From the NCBI RefSeq assembly GCF_900111685.1, contig NZ_FOHX01000003.1, positions 564,960 to 628,959 of the forward strand: DNA of 64,000 nucleotides, read 5' to 3'. The position numbers and the translations under genes are program-made. Of the stretch, positions 34,410 through 43,248 are shown piece by piece; position 1 is the stretch's first letter, and every line of letters begins with the position of its first letter. Under the pieces are notes generated by a model. It saw only the letters and a program-made list of their open reading frames with translations, had not been told where the DNA came from and did not search any database. This stretch comes from Nonomuraea wenchangensis. GTDB lineage: Bacteria > Actinomycetota > Actinomycetes > Streptosporangiales > Streptosporangiaceae.

Positions 34410-35084
34410 TCAGGGCGCGAGCCAGCGGGCCGTCGGCCAGCTCTCGCGCCGCCAGGCGCTGTCCCAGAACATCCACTCGTACGCCGCCGCCGTCAGGTAA
34501 GCCTGCTCCATGGCCGCCCGCGTGTCCGGGGCCGCGCCTTCGGCGAGCCGGTCGGCGATCGCCTTGGCCCGGGTCACCGACGCCGCGAACTCCGGGTCCG
34601 AGTAGGTGGAGATCCACTTGCCGTACGGGTGGCCGCCGAGGTCGCCCGCGCGCCCGAGCAGCGTCGTGCCCACGTCCTGGTAGATCCAGAAACACGGCAG
34701 CACCGCCGCCACCAGCACCGGGTACGGCGCCGCCAGCGCCGTCGCCTGGAGGTAGGACGCGTACGCCAGGCACGTCGGCGACGTGGCGATCCCGGTCGCC
34801 TCCGCGCCCAGCTCGGCGACGTACCCGGCGTGCAGCAGGCGCTCGGCGGCCAGCGCCGTGTGTGCGCTGCTCGCGAAGAACGCCGCCTCCTCCAGGTCCG
34901 TGGCCCGCGCCGAGGCGGTGGCGAGCGCCCTGGAGAACGCCTCCAGGTAGCGGGCGTCCTGCACGATGTAGAACGCGAACCGGTCGGCGTCGAGACTGCC
35001 GTCGCCGAGCGCGACGTTGAACGGGTGGTCGTGGATCGCGGTCATCAGGTCGGCCGTGCGCAGCCACATGTCATCGCAGAACAT
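34410..35084 (-). CDS. tenA: TenA-type thiaminase II / aminopyrimidine hydrolase
   Basis: A 224-residue haem-oxygenase-fold protein that hydrolyses aminopyrimidine from degraded thiamine so the pyrimidine can be salvaged. Family features are HPFNVALGDGSLDADRFAFY, IVQDARYLEAFSRAL, TCLAYASYLQATAL and LPCFWIYQDVG, which holds the catalytic Cys. DLGGHPYGKWISTYSDPEFA is also typical. ATG 35,084 is 4 bases after a TPP riboswitch whose last helix overlaps the ribosome-binding sequence, so thiamine pyrophosphate should block translation. Confidence 0.94.
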   Translation of the reverse strand: MFCDDMWLRTADLMTAIHDHPFNVALGDGSLDADRFAFYIVQDARYLEAFSRALATASARATDLEEAAFFASSAHTALAAERLLHAGYVAELGAEATGIATSPTCLAYASYLQATALAAPYPVLVAAVLPCFWIYQDVGTTLLGRAGDLGGHPYGKWISTYSDPEFAASVTRAKAIADRLAEGAAPDTRAAMEQAYLTAAAYEWMFWDSAWRRESWPTARWLAP

Positions 35085-35087
35085 GAC

Positions 35088-35160
35088 GTCCCTTCGCTAG
35101 TGCGAGCTAGATCAGGTTCGACGGGTGTGATCTCAGCCCGGATCGCCGGGCACCCCGCGT
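35088..35160 (-). promoter_or_regulatory. TPP riboswitch (THI element)
   Basis: On the minus strand the conserved aptamer elements appear in order: GGGGTGCC, CTGAGATCACACCCG, GAACCTGATCTAG and GCGAAGGGA. The last element, part of the closing helix, is also the Shine-Dalgarno sequence of tenA, so control is probably translational. Confidence 0.93.
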
Positions 35161-35201
35161 CAGTCGATCACTGTAACAGGTGTTCGGATATCGTGGACGG
35201 G

Positions 35202-36152
35202 GTGACCGGCGAGGAGACCCGCGAGGGCGTGACGCTGACCAATCTCGACCAGCCGCTGTTCGACGGCGCCGAGGCCACCAAACGCGACCTGGTCGACTAT
35301 CTCGACGCGGTCGCGGACCGGCTGGTGCCGGTGCTGCGCGACCGGGCGCTCTCGGTCGTCCGGGTACGCCCCGGCCAGGAGCCCTTCATGCAGAAGAACC
35401 TGCCGAAGTACGCCCCTCCGTGGATCGAGCGCGTCTCGGTGTGGGCGGACTCCTCGCGGCGGCAGGTGACGTACGCGCTGGGCAACGACCGGCGGACGCT
35501 GATCTGGTTCGGCAACCAGCGGGCGGTGGAGTTCCACCCGGCGCTGTTCGTCGGCGACCACTTCACCCATCTGGTGCTGGACCTCGATCCGCCGGAGGGC
35601 GCGGAGTCGTTCGGGCTGGCCGTGCGGGCGGCGTTCCTGGTGCGGCAGGCGCTGGCGGACGCGGGGCTCGCGGGCGCGGTGAAGACCAGCGGGGCCAAGG
35701 GCGTGCACGTGTTCGTGCCGGTCGAGCCGGGCATCCCGATGGCGGACCTGGCCGCGGCCACCCGCGCGATCGGGGCCCGCGCCGAGCGGGTGGACCCGGG
35801 GCTCGCGACGACGGCGTTCATCAGGGAGGACCGCGCGGGCAAGGTCTTCATCGACTCCACGCGGGCGGGCGGCGCGACGGTCGTGGCCGCCTACAGCCCG
35901 CGGATCCGGCCCGGCGTGCCGGTGTCGTTCCCCGTGCCGTGGTCGGACCTGGACCGGGTCACGCCGCGCGACTTCACCATCAGGACGGCGGCGGCGCTGG
36001 TGGAGAAGTCCGATCCGTGGGCGGGGGAGATGCCGGAGCCGCAGCGCCTGCCCGCCGGCCTGGTGGAGGAGGGGCACACGATCCCGGTGGCGCGGGTGCA
36101 GGCGATGCACGAGGGGAAGCGGCGCGCCCGCGCCCGCCGCGAGGCGACCTGA
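35202..36152 (+). CDS. LigD-type NHEJ polymerase (primase-fold) domain protein
   Basis: A 316-residue stand-alone polymerase domain of the bacterial LigD family (archaeo-eukaryotic primase fold), which fills ends during non-homologous end joining. Family features are LTNLDQPLFDGAEATKRDLV, QEPFMQKNLPKYAPPWIERV and the metal-binding LVLDLDPPEGAE. KTSGAKGVHVFVPV and the third acidic strand GKVFIDSTRAGG are also conserved. GTG 35,202 is chosen; GTG 35,193 is equally possible, and no ribosome-binding site is obvious. Ligase and Ku genes are not in the window. Confidence 0.92.
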   Translation: MTGEETREGVTLTNLDQPLFDGAEATKRDLVDYLDAVADRLVPVLRDRALSVVRVRPGQEPFMQKNLPKYAPPWIERVSVWADSSRRQVTYALGNDRRTLIWFGNQRAVEFHPALFVGDHFTHLVLDLDPPEGAESFGLAVRAAFLVRQALADAGLAGAVKTSGAKGVHVFVPVEPGIPMADLAAATRAIGARAERVDPGLATTAFIREDRAGKVFIDSTRAGGATVVAAYSPRIRPGVPVSFPVPWSDLDRVTPRDFTIRTAAALVEKSDPWAGEMPEPQRLPAGLVEEGHTIPVARVQAMHEGKRRARARREAT

Positions 36153-36279
36153 AATATCGTAAATCCGCGGTGATAGTGGGCCTTCTCGGCGGCTCAGTAC
36201 CGGGTTACGTTCGCGTTCGGCGCGGCTCGGGGGGACTACGCGCGCCGTACCCGATCCCGGCACCAGGGAGATCCGTCGC

Positions 36280-37803
36280 ATGCGTATGCGCAGATTCGCC
36301 GTCGCGCTCGGCCTGCTCCTCACCACGGTCCTCGCCGCGGTCCTCGCCGCGCCACCCGCCCAGGCACGGACCGGCGGCCTCGACGACGTCTTCGCCGAAC
36401 TGCTCGTCAAGCAGGTCAAGGGCACGAACGTGGCCAAGCACCTCAAGGCGCTCCAGGCCATCGCCGACGCCAACGGCGGCACCCGCGCCGTCGGCACCCC
36501 CGGCTACCGGGCCTCCCGCGACTACGTGGCGGGCAAGCTGCGCAGGGCCGGCTACAAGGTCACCCTGCAGCCGGTGAAGTTCGTGGAGAGCTGGAGCGAG
36601 AACACGCCGCCGACGCTCGCCGTGCAGGGCGGCGCCACGTACGTGCCGAACGAGGACTTCTTCACCTTCGAGCCGTCCCCGTCCGGCGACGTGACCGCGC
36701 AGGTCCAGGCCGTGGACCTGACCCTGCCGCCCGCGCCGGCGCCCTCCTCCACCAGCGGCTGCGAGGCGGCCGACTTCGCCGGGTTCGTCGCCGGCCGGAT
36801 CGCGCTGGTCCAGCGCGGCACCTGCCCGTTCGTCACCAAGGTCGAGAACGCGCTCGCCGCCGGCGCGAGCGCGATCATCATCTTCAACGAGGGCCAGCCG
36901 GGACGGACCGACGCCTTCGCGCTGAACCTCAGCGGCCTGCAGGGCCTGCCGATGGTGTTCGCCGACTTCGCGGTCGGCCAGGCGCTGGCCGCCACGCCGG
37001 GCGCGACCGTGCACCTCAAGGTCGACGCCAACCTGGCGCTCGGCACCGAGGACAACGTCATCGCCGAGTCCCGGCTCGGCGACCCGGGCGAGGTCGTCAT
37101 GGTCGGCGCCCACCTCGACAGCGTGACCGAGGGCCCCGGCATCAACGACAACGGCTCGGGCAGCGCCGCCATCCTGGAGGTCGCCGAGCGGATGGCGCTC
37201 TACCCGGTGAAGCACAAGGTCCGCTTCGCGTTCTGGGCGGCGGAGGAGATCGGGCTGCTCGGCTCCACGCAGTACGTCGCCTCCCTGTCGCAGCAGCAGC
37301 GCGACCGCGTCCGGCTCTACCTGAACTTCGACATGATCGCCTCCCCGAACCACGCCTACAAGCTGTACGACGGGGACGACTCCGACGGCATGGGCTCCCC
37401 GGCGGGCCCGCCCGGATCGGCCCAGATCGAGCAGCGGCTCGCCACGTTCTTCGGCTCGCGCGGCCTGCCCACGGTCGGCACCGACTTCGACGGCCGCTCC
37501 GACTACGGGCCGTTCATCGCGATCGGCATCCCGTCCGGCGGCATCTTCACCGGCGCCGAGGGCGTCAAGACCGCCGAGGAGGCCGCGCTGTTCGGCGGCA
37601 CGGCCGGGGCCCCGTACGACGGCTGCTACCACCAGGCGTGCGACACGCTCGCCAACGTGAACGCGACGGCGCTCGACGTCGACTCCGACGCCATCGCCGA
37701 CTCCGTCGCCCGCTACGCCTTCGACCTGCGCTCCATCCCGACGAGAACGACCGCCGCCACGACCACCGCCGCCCGCGCCGCCCTCACCGGCGCGGCCGGC
37801 TGA
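36280..37803 (+). CDS. Secreted M28-family aminopeptidase with PA domain
   Basis: A 507-residue exported zinc aminopeptidase. The signal peptide spans residues 1-29 (MRMRRFAVALGLLLTTVLAA, ending AQA). A protease-associated domain lies at about 110-230 (IALVQRGTCPFVTKVENALA). The M28 catalytic domain binds two zincs through HLDSVTEGPGINDNGSGSAA (His, Asp), the catalytic AAEEIGLLG, NFDMIASP and CYHQACD (His). It probably releases N-terminal residues from extracellular peptides. ATG 36,280 begins the signal peptide. It is monocistronic, ending at a shared terminator. Confidence 0.93.
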   Translation: MRMRRFAVALGLLLTTVLAAVLAAPPAQARTGGLDDVFAELLVKQVKGTNVAKHLKALQAIADANGGTRAVGTPGYRASRDYVAGKLRRAGYKVTLQPVKFVESWSENTPPTLAVQGGATYVPNEDFFTFEPSPSGDVTAQVQAVDLTLPPAPAPSSTSGCEAADFAGFVAGRIALVQRGTCPFVTKVENALAAGASAIIIFNEGQPGRTDAFALNLSGLQGLPMVFADFAVGQALAATPGATVHLKVDANLALGTEDNVIAESRLGDPGEVVMVGAHLDSVTEGPGINDNGSGSAAILEVAERMALYPVKHKVRFAFWAAEEIGLLGSTQYVASLSQQQRDRVRLYLNFDMIASPNHAYKLYDGDDSDGMGSPAGPPGSAQIEQRLATFFGSRGLPTVGTDFDGRSDYGPFIAIGIPSGGIFTGAEGVKTAEEAALFGGTAGAPYDGCYHQACDTLANVNATALDVDSDAIADSVARYAFDLRSIPTRTTAATTTAARAALTGAAG

Positions 37804-37812
37804 TTCCACCTC

Positions 37813-37842
37813 GCCGGGCGGCGACGGAGACCGCCGCCCGGC
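37813..37842. terminator. Bidirectional terminator
   Basis: Arms GCCGGGCGGCG (37,813-37,823) and CGCCGCCCGGC (37,832-37,842) with an 8-base loop lie between the convergent M28 peptidase and LysR genes, so the hairpin can serve both. Confidence 0.75.
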
Positions 37843-37848
37843 AGGGGA

Positions 37849-38712
37849 TCAGGGGTCGGTGAGCAGGTCGAGGAAGGCGGTGGCGGCGGGGGAGGGGCGG
37901 TCGGCCCAGATCAGGTGCTCGACGCGGGCCGGGGCGTCGCGGAGGCGGATGACGCGCAGGTCGCGCAGCCGGGGCGCGTACGCGGAGGGGAGCAGGCCCA
38001 CGCCGAGCCCGTGGCGGACGAGGTCGGCCATGAACTCGGCGGACGAGACCTCGAAGGCGACGTCCCGGTGCACGCCCGCGGCGGCGAACGCCTCGTCGGA
38101 CTGGGCGCGGCCGGCGTGCCCCGCCCGGAAGTCGACGAACGGCTCGTCGGCGAGGCTCGCCAGGTCCGTCTCCTCGTCCGCCAGGTGGTGGTCGGGGGCG
38201 ACCACGGCGACCAGCTCGTCCCTGGCCAGCGCGCGGCCCCGGACGCCCCTCGGCTCGGCCCGCGTGGTCAGGCCGAGGAAGGCCACGTCCACGTCGGCGC
38301 GGCGGACCCGCTCGATCAGGTCCTCGCTGCCGGCCGCGGCGAGCGTGACGCGCACCCGCGGATGCCGGCGGCGGAACTCCTTCAGCAGCGCCGGCAGATC
38401 CACGGCCGCGACCGTGGTGATGGCGCCGATGGCGAGCCGTCCGCGCAGCTCGCCGCTCGCGGCGGCCACCTCGGCCCTGGCCCGGTCGGCGGCCTCCAGG
38501 CACTCGCGGGCCGCGGGCAGGAACGCCTCACCGGCCGAGGTCAGGCGGACACGCCGGCTGGTGCGCTCGAACAGGCGGGCGCCGAGCTCACGCTCCAGGG
38601 CGGCGATCTGGTGGCTGAGCGCCGACTGCACGACCCGGCAGTGTTCGGCGGCCCGGGTGAAGTTGCTGGTCTCGGCGACCGCGACGACGTACCTGAGTTG
38701 TTGCAGCTCCAT
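37849..38712 (-). CDS. LysR-family transcriptional regulator
   Basis: A 287-residue regulator. The winged helix-turn-helix (residues 1-60) reads MELQQLRYVVAVAETSNFTR, HCRVVQSALSHQIAALEREL and GARLFERTSRRVRLTSAGEA. The periplasmic-binding-like effector domain spans 90-287. ATG 38,712 gives the standard LysR N-terminus. It is divergent from an MFS exporter 82 bp away, a layout in which the LysR protein usually controls the transporter in response to its substrate. Confidence 0.92.
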   Translation of the reverse strand: MELQQLRYVVAVAETSNFTRAAEHCRVVQSALSHQIAALERELGARLFERTSRRVRLTSAGEAFLPAARECLEAADRARAEVAAASGELRGRLAIGAITTVAAVDLPALLKEFRRRHPRVRVTLAAAGSEDLIERVRRADVDVAFLGLTTRAEPRGVRGRALARDELVAVVAPDHHLADEETDLASLADEPFVDFRAGHAGRAQSDEAFAAAGVHRDVAFEVSSAEFMADLVRHGLGVGLLPSAYAPRLRDLRVIRLRDAPARVEHLIWADRPSPAATAFLDLLTDP

Positions 38713-38794
38713 GGCATCTATCGTGCAGCACGATCGATCTCGATGAAAACTATGTGTTGGACTCATTGATCGGGTGGGGCCCACTCTTAGATGT

Positions 38795-40009
38795 ATGACT
38801 GTGCATGGAGATCGCCCGCTGTCAGCCACGCGGGCCTGGCTGGGGGTCGCCGCGATCACGGCGAGCCTGTTCGTCTTTCTCACCACCGAGCTGATGCCGG
38901 TCGGCCTGCTCACCCCCTTGAGCGAGAGTCTGGGGGTGTCGGTGGGCGCCGCCGGGCTCATGGTCACGCTCCAGGGCGTCTCCGCCGGGCTGGGCGTGCC
39001 GTTCATCGTGGCCTGGTCCAGGCGGGTCAACCGGCGGCTGCTGCTGTCCGCGCTGCTCGCCGTGCTGGCCCTGGGCAACCTGGTGACCGCCCTGTCGCCG
39101 AGCTACGCGCTGATCCTGACCACGCGGTTGCTCATGGGGTTCGCCAGCGGGGTGTTCTGGGCCATCGGCGTCGGCATGGCGATGCGCCTGGTGCCCGAGC
39201 GGCAGGCGAACAAGGCGTCCGCGACGGTGATGTCCGGCATCTCGATCGCCACGGTGGCGGGCATCCCGCTGGGGACGTTCCTGGAGAGCCGTACCGACTG
39301 GCGGACCACGTTCCTCATCTGGGCCGGGCTCAGCGTGCTGGTGTTCGTCGCGGTCACGGCGCTGATCCCGTCGCTGCCGTCGCGCAACGCCGTCCCGATC
39401 AGGGAGGTCTTCGGGCTGCCGGTCAGGAACGTGCCGCTGCGGCTGGTGCTGGTCACCGTCGTGCTGTTCGTGCTCGGGCACTTCGGGGCCTACACGTTCG
39501 TCCGGCCGATCCTGGAGGGCCACACCGGCGCGACGCCCGCCTTCGTCACCGTCGTGCTCATGATCTTCGGCGCCGCCGGAGCCGTCGGGAACTTCGTCGC
39601 CGGGCACACGGTGAGCAGGAGCCTGCGGGGCACGTTCGCCGTCGGCTGCGCCGGGCTCGTGGTGTCGTTGCTGGCGCTGCTCGCGATCGGCGGCGGGGAG
39701 GCGGGCGCGGTCGCCGCGCTGGTGGTGTGGGGGCTCTCCTTCGGGGCCGTGCAACTGTGCCAGGTCAACCTGACGCTGGCCGCCGCGCCCGACACCTTCG
39801 AGGCCGCGATGTCGCTCAACACCATGGCGTACAACACCTCCATCGCGCTCGGAGCGCTCTTCGGCGGGCTGTTCGCCGACAACCTCGGGGTCACCGCCGT
39901 GGTCTGGTTCGGGGTGGCGCTGACCGCGAGCTCGCTGCTGGTCAACCTCACCACCGGACGGAGGGCGGCGCGCCGGCGGGACCCCGTCGCCGCGACCTCC
40001 TCGTCCTGA
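38795..40009 (+). CDS. MFS efflux transporter
   Basis: A 404-residue 12-helix transporter of the drug/sugar-efflux (AraJ/DHA1-like) group. It shows ITASLFVFLTTELMPVGLLT in helix 1, RLLMGFASGVFWAIGVGMA in helix 4 and the antiporter motif ATVMSGISIATVAGIPLGTF in helix 5. The second half repeats the layout (FVTVVLMIFGAAGAVGNFVA). ATG 38,795 gives MTVHGDRPLSATRAWLG. Probably controlled by the divergent LysR regulator; the substrate is unknown. Confidence 0.9.
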   Translation: MTVHGDRPLSATRAWLGVAAITASLFVFLTTELMPVGLLTPLSESLGVSVGAAGLMVTLQGVSAGLGVPFIVAWSRRVNRRLLLSALLAVLALGNLVTALSPSYALILTTRLLMGFASGVFWAIGVGMAMRLVPERQANKASATVMSGISIATVAGIPLGTFLESRTDWRTTFLIWAGLSVLVFVAVTALIPSLPSRNAVPIREVFGLPVRNVPLRLVLVTVVLFVLGHFGAYTFVRPILEGHTGATPAFVTVVLMIFGAAGAVGNFVAGHTVSRSLRGTFAVGCAGLVVSLLALLAIGGGEAGAVAALVVWGLSFGAVQLCQVNLTLAAAPDTFEAAMSLNTMAYNTSIALGALFGGLFADNLGVTAVVWFGVALTASSLLVNLTTGRRAARRRDPVAATSSS

Positions 40010-40139
40010 GCCGGAACAAGTCGGCATGCCATTGAACCGGGGGTCGCCGCAGGGCGTACCACGTGGCGGACGACGGCGCCCCGGGGTTCCGGGAGCGCCT
40101 GACCTGCGCTGATCACCTGTGACCGGGGAGGCGATGGCG

Positions 40140-40811
40140 ATGGACTTCCACGGATGGAGCGGCGGCCTCGCTCTGCAGCCGCGCGACTACCTCGCGAGCG
40201 GCCGGCCGCTCCTCGACGTCGTACGGGCCGCCGGCCCCTTCCGTGGCGAGACGCTGCACGCGCTCGCGCTCGGCACCGCCGCCACCATGGCCAGGCTGCA
40301 CCTGGCCGGCATCGCGGGGCTGCGGCTCGGCCCGGACAACGTGCTGATCGGCCGGTACGGTCAGGCGCTCTTCGCCCCCGGGCCGCGCGACAGCGAGTTC
40401 CCTTCGCACGACGTGCGGGCGTGGGCCGAAGTGATGATCTTCGCCGCCACCGGGACGGAGGCGGGGCAGGGCGGGGAGCCCGGCCTCGACCGGCTGCCGC
40501 CGGCGCTGCGCACGGTGCTCGACGAGTGCCGCAGCCCCGATCCTGACTCCCGGCCCACGGCGGCCGAACTGGTCGCCGCCCTGCTCGGCCGGCCCGCCCC
40601 CGGTGGCCGCGCCCAGGTCGAGCGGCTGCTGCGCGAGGCGGAGAGGCGGAACTCGCCGTACCAGCCGCCCGCGTACGAGGAGACGCTGATCAGCACGCCG
40701 CGCTGGCGGCGGCCCGCCTTCCTCGTGGGCGTCGTGCTCGGCCTGGCCGTCGTCGCGCTTCTGGCGGGCGCGGTCGTCCTTATCTCCTCGCTGGCCACGG
40801 GAGGCGTGTGA
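40140..40811 (+). CDS. Degenerate protein-kinase-like membrane protein
   Basis: A 223-residue protein. Its first 150 residues resemble only the C-lobe of a Ser/Thr kinase: ATMARLHLAGIAGLRLGPDN has LGPDNVLI in place of HRDLKPSNVLL, and CRSPDPDSRPTAAELVAALL is the typical final helix. There is no Gly-rich loop, no catalytic Lys and no HRD or DFG, so it cannot be an active kinase. A single transmembrane helix (AFLVGVVLGLAVVALLAGAV) is near the C-terminus. ATG 40,140 has the best-placed GGGGAGG. Confidence 0.7.
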   Translation: MDFHGWSGGLALQPRDYLASGRPLLDVVRAAGPFRGETLHALALGTAATMARLHLAGIAGLRLGPDNVLIGRYGQALFAPGPRDSEFPSHDVRAWAEVMIFAATGTEAGQGGEPGLDRLPPALRTVLDECRSPDPDSRPTAAELVAALLGRPAPGGRAQVERLLREAERRNSPYQPPAYEETLISTPRWRRPAFLVGVVLGLAVVALLAGAVVLISSLATGGV

Positions 40812-40987
40812 TGAAGGATCTCGGGCTCGGCGTGCTCGTCGGCATCCTGCTCGGCACCGTGGTGGCGTCGCTGGCGTTCGCGCTGTCCGACCTGCCGTCG
40901 GCTCGGGCGGCGGGGGTGGGGCCGTCGATAATCCGGGCAGCAGGGATGATCACGATCCCGTCTCCGGGGGCGGCGAGCATAACCTGA
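40811..40987 (+). CDS. Small membrane protein, 58 aa
   Basis: A 58-residue protein, MKDLGLGVLVGILLGTVVAS then LAFALSDLPSARAAG, with one transmembrane helix. Its ATG overlaps the stop of the kinase-like gene (TGATG), which supports translation as the second gene of a pair. The two single-helix proteins may pair in the membrane. The function is unknown. Confidence 0.65.
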   Translation: MKDLGLGVLVGILLGTVVASLAFALSDLPSARAAGVGPSIIRAAGMITIPSPGAASIT

Positions 40988-41124
40988 TTTATCAATTAAA
41001 TCTGGCTGTCGGGCGAATAGGGCGAAGCGCCTGACCGCGCTCCCGCCCCTGGCTAGAGTGATAAATCCCATATCAGCGCGATATGCGATGGATATCGCGG
41101 AGTGCGCGAGGAGCCCACCCCCTT

Positions 41125-41652
41125 GTGAGCAATCACCGCGTAACCGAAGACGCCATGGTCCGAGCCCTCTACCGCGAATACGGCGCCCCCCTGATGGCCT
41201 TCGCCGTCCGGCTGACGGGCGGCGACCGGCGTTGGGCCGAGGACGTCGTCCAGGAGACCCTGGTCCGCGCCTGGCGCAACCTCCCCGACCTCCGCACCGA
41301 CTCCGGCTCGCTCATGCCGTGGCTCGCCACCGTCGCCCGCCGGGTCGTCATCGACGACCGCCGCCGCTCCGGCACCCGCCCCCTGGACACCGTCGAGGCG
41401 ATCCCCGAACGCGCCCAGCCCACCCCCGCCGACGACGAGCGGCTGCTGCGCGAGATCGTCGTGACGGACGCCATGCTCTCGCTCTCCCCCTCGCACCGCC
41501 AGGTGCTCACCGAGACCTTCCTGCTCGACCGCTCGCTGGCCGAGGCGGCCGAGACGATCGGCGTGCCGATCGGAACGATCAAGTCCCGCGTGTACTACGC
41601 CATGCGGGCCTTGCGCGTCGCATTGGAAGAAAGGGGGGTGATGCTGCCATGA
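41125..41652 (+). CDS. ECF-type RNA polymerase sigma factor
   Basis: A 175-residue sigma factor. Region 2 shows LYREYGAPLMAFAVRLTGGD, then DVVQETLVRAWRNLPDL and WLATVARRVVIDDRRR. Region 4 shows LSPSHRQVLTETFLLDRSLA and IGVPIGTIKSRVYYAMRALR. The GTG at 41,125 is the first start giving a normal region 2. The anti-sigma factor gene starts 42 bases after the stop. It is closely related to the second sigma factor at 50,268, including the C-terminal ALEERG, so the two may recognise similar promoters. Confidence 0.9.
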   Translation: MSNHRVTEDAMVRALYREYGAPLMAFAVRLTGGDRRWAEDVVQETLVRAWRNLPDLRTDSGSLMPWLATVARRVVIDDRRRSGTRPLDTVEAIPERAQPTPADDERLLREIVVTDAMLSLSPSHRQVLTETFLLDRSLAEAAETIGVPIGTIKSRVYYAMRALRVALEERGVMLP

Positions 41653-41694
41653 AAGCGCCGGCGCGTCACAGTATGGAGTGGGGGTGGTGACACC

Positions 41695-42390
41695 ATGACC
41701 GAGGTCCAACACGAGGACGTCGCCGCGTACGCGCTGGGTCTGCTCGACGAGGGGGAGCGGGCGGCGTTCGAACGCCATCTGGCGGGCTGCCCGAGCTGCG
41801 CCGCCGAGGTGGGCATGTTCGCCGAGATGGGCGAGCTGATCAAGGGCGTGCATCCCGACGACCTGCTGCCCAGCCCGCCCGACCCGCAGGTCGAGTCGCT
41901 GCTGGTCCGGCGGGCCGCGGCCGAGCGCCGCCGCCGGGGGCTGCACCGTACGCTGACGGCCGCCGCCGCGTGCGTGCTGATCGGGGCCGGCGTGCTGCTG
42001 GCCGTCCGGTCGTTCGCCGCGGGGCCCAACCCGGACAGCGTTCACAGCCCGGCCGCGGCGCTGCTGATGACCGGGAAGACCTACAGCGAGACCGACCCGG
42101 CCAGCGGGGTCACCGCCGTCGTCGGCCTGGAGGACAAGGGCTGGGGCACCCACGTCGCGCTGCAGCTCAAGGGCGTGAAGGGGCCGCTCCAGTGCCGGCT
42201 GCTCGCGGTGGGCGACGACGGGCGCTCCGAGGTCGTGGCGAGCTGGGGCGTCCCCGACAAGGGCTACGGCGTGCCGGGCGCGCCCGACGCGCTGCTGCTG
42301 CACGGCGGCACGAGCCTCACCCAGGACCAGCTCAACCACTTCACGGTCGAGACCTTCGACGGCCGTACGCTCGCCTCGATCGCGGTCTGA
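41695..42390 (+). CDS. Zinc-finger anti-sigma factor
   Basis: A 231-residue membrane anti-sigma factor. The N-terminal zinc-binding domain has the H...C..C motif in FERHLAGCPSCAAEVG (residues about 24-39). A transmembrane helix spans about residues 83-103 (LTAAAACVLIGAGVLLAVRS), and an extracytoplasmic RskA-type beta domain follows (VGLEDKGWGTHVALQLKGVK). It should hold the preceding sigma factor inactive until an outside signal triggers proteolysis. Confidence 0.88.
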   Translation: MTEVQHEDVAAYALGLLDEGERAAFERHLAGCPSCAAEVGMFAEMGELIKGVHPDDLLPSPPDPQVESLLVRRAAAERRRRGLHRTLTAAAACVLIGAGVLLAVRSFAAGPNPDSVHSPAAALLMTGKTYSETDPASGVTAVVGLEDKGWGTHVALQLKGVKGPLQCRLLAVGDDGRSEVVASWGVPDKGYGVPGAPDALLLHGGTSLTQDQLNHFTVETFDGRTLASIAV

Positions 42391-42399
42391 CGCGGGGTC

Positions 42400-43248
42400 A
42401 TGCGCATCGACCTGCACAGCCACAGCGACGCCTCCGACGGCACGCAGCCGCCGGCCGACGTGGTGCGCCGGGCCCGCGAGCGCGGCCTCGACGTGCTCGC
42501 GCTGACCGACCACGACACCGTCGCCGGGCACCGGGAGGCGGCCGCCGCGCTGCCCGGTGGGCTGACGCTGGTGCCCGGCATGGAGCTGTCCTGCCGCCGC
42601 GGCGACCAGGGCATCCACCTGCTCGCCTACCTCTTCGACCCGGCCGAGCCCGAGCTGCGCGCCGAATGCGTACGGCTCAGGGAGGCCCGCGAGACCCGCG
42701 CGCGGCTCACCGTCGAGCGGCTGGCCGAGCTGGGCGTGCCGGTGACGTGGACGCAGGTCGCCGAGCTGGCGGCGGGCGGCCCGGTCGGCCGGCCGCACAT
42801 CGCCCGCGCCATGGTCGCGGCGGGGGCGATCGCCGCGCCCGACCTGGCGTTCACGCCGGAGTGGATCGGCACGGGCGGGCGCGCGCACGTCAACCGCTAC
42901 GCGCTCGACCCCGTACGGGCGGTCCGGCTGTTGCGCGCCGCGGGCGGCGTCCCGGTGCTCGCGCATCCCAAGGCCGCCAGGCGCGGCCCCGTCGTGCCCG
43001 ACGAGTGGATCGCCGAGCTGGCCGGGGCCGGGCTGTTCGGGGTGGAGGCCGACCATCTCGACCACGACGGGCCGGCCCGCGCCCGGCTGCGCGGCCTGGC
43101 CGCCGAGCTGGGCCTGGCGGTGACCGGCTCCAGCGACGACCACGGCGAGCTGACCGGCCACCGCCTCGGCTGCGAGACCACGGACCCCGAGGTCTACGAA
43201 CGCCTCGTCGCCGAGGCCACCGGCGCGGCCCCCATCAGCGCGAGCTAG
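42400..43248 (+). CDS. PHP-domain phosphoesterase
   Basis: A 282-residue metal-dependent phosphoesterase of the YciV/RNase AM-like PHP group. Metal ligands appear as MRIDLHSHSDASDGTQPP, LALTDHDTVAGHREAA, MELSCRRGDQGIHLLAYLF, VLAHPKAARRG and TGSSDDHGE. Members act on 3',5'-nucleotide bisphosphates or RNA 5' ends; the substrate here is not fixed by sequence. ATG 42,400 starts at the first motif. Its last 4 bases overlap the end of the convergent hydrolase gene. Confidence 0.9.
   Translation: MRIDLHSHSDASDGTQPPADVVRRARERGLDVLALTDHDTVAGHREAAAALPGGLTLVPGMELSCRRGDQGIHLLAYLFDPAEPELRAECVRLREARETRARLTVERLAELGVPVTWTQVAELAAGGPVGRPHIARAMVAAGAIAAPDLAFTPEWIGTGGRAHVNRYALDPVRAVRLLRAAGGVPVLAHPKAARRGPVVPDEWIAELAGAGLFGVEADHLDHDGPARARLRGLAAELGLAVTGSSDDHGELTGHRLGCETTDPEVYERLVAEATGAAPISAS

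Noticed and set aside
41040..41100. Symmetric GCGATATGCGATGGATATCGC-like sequence before the sigma factor
   Set aside because: It might be an operator, but the symmetry is imperfect and no second copy occurs at the paralogous pair, so I do not call it.
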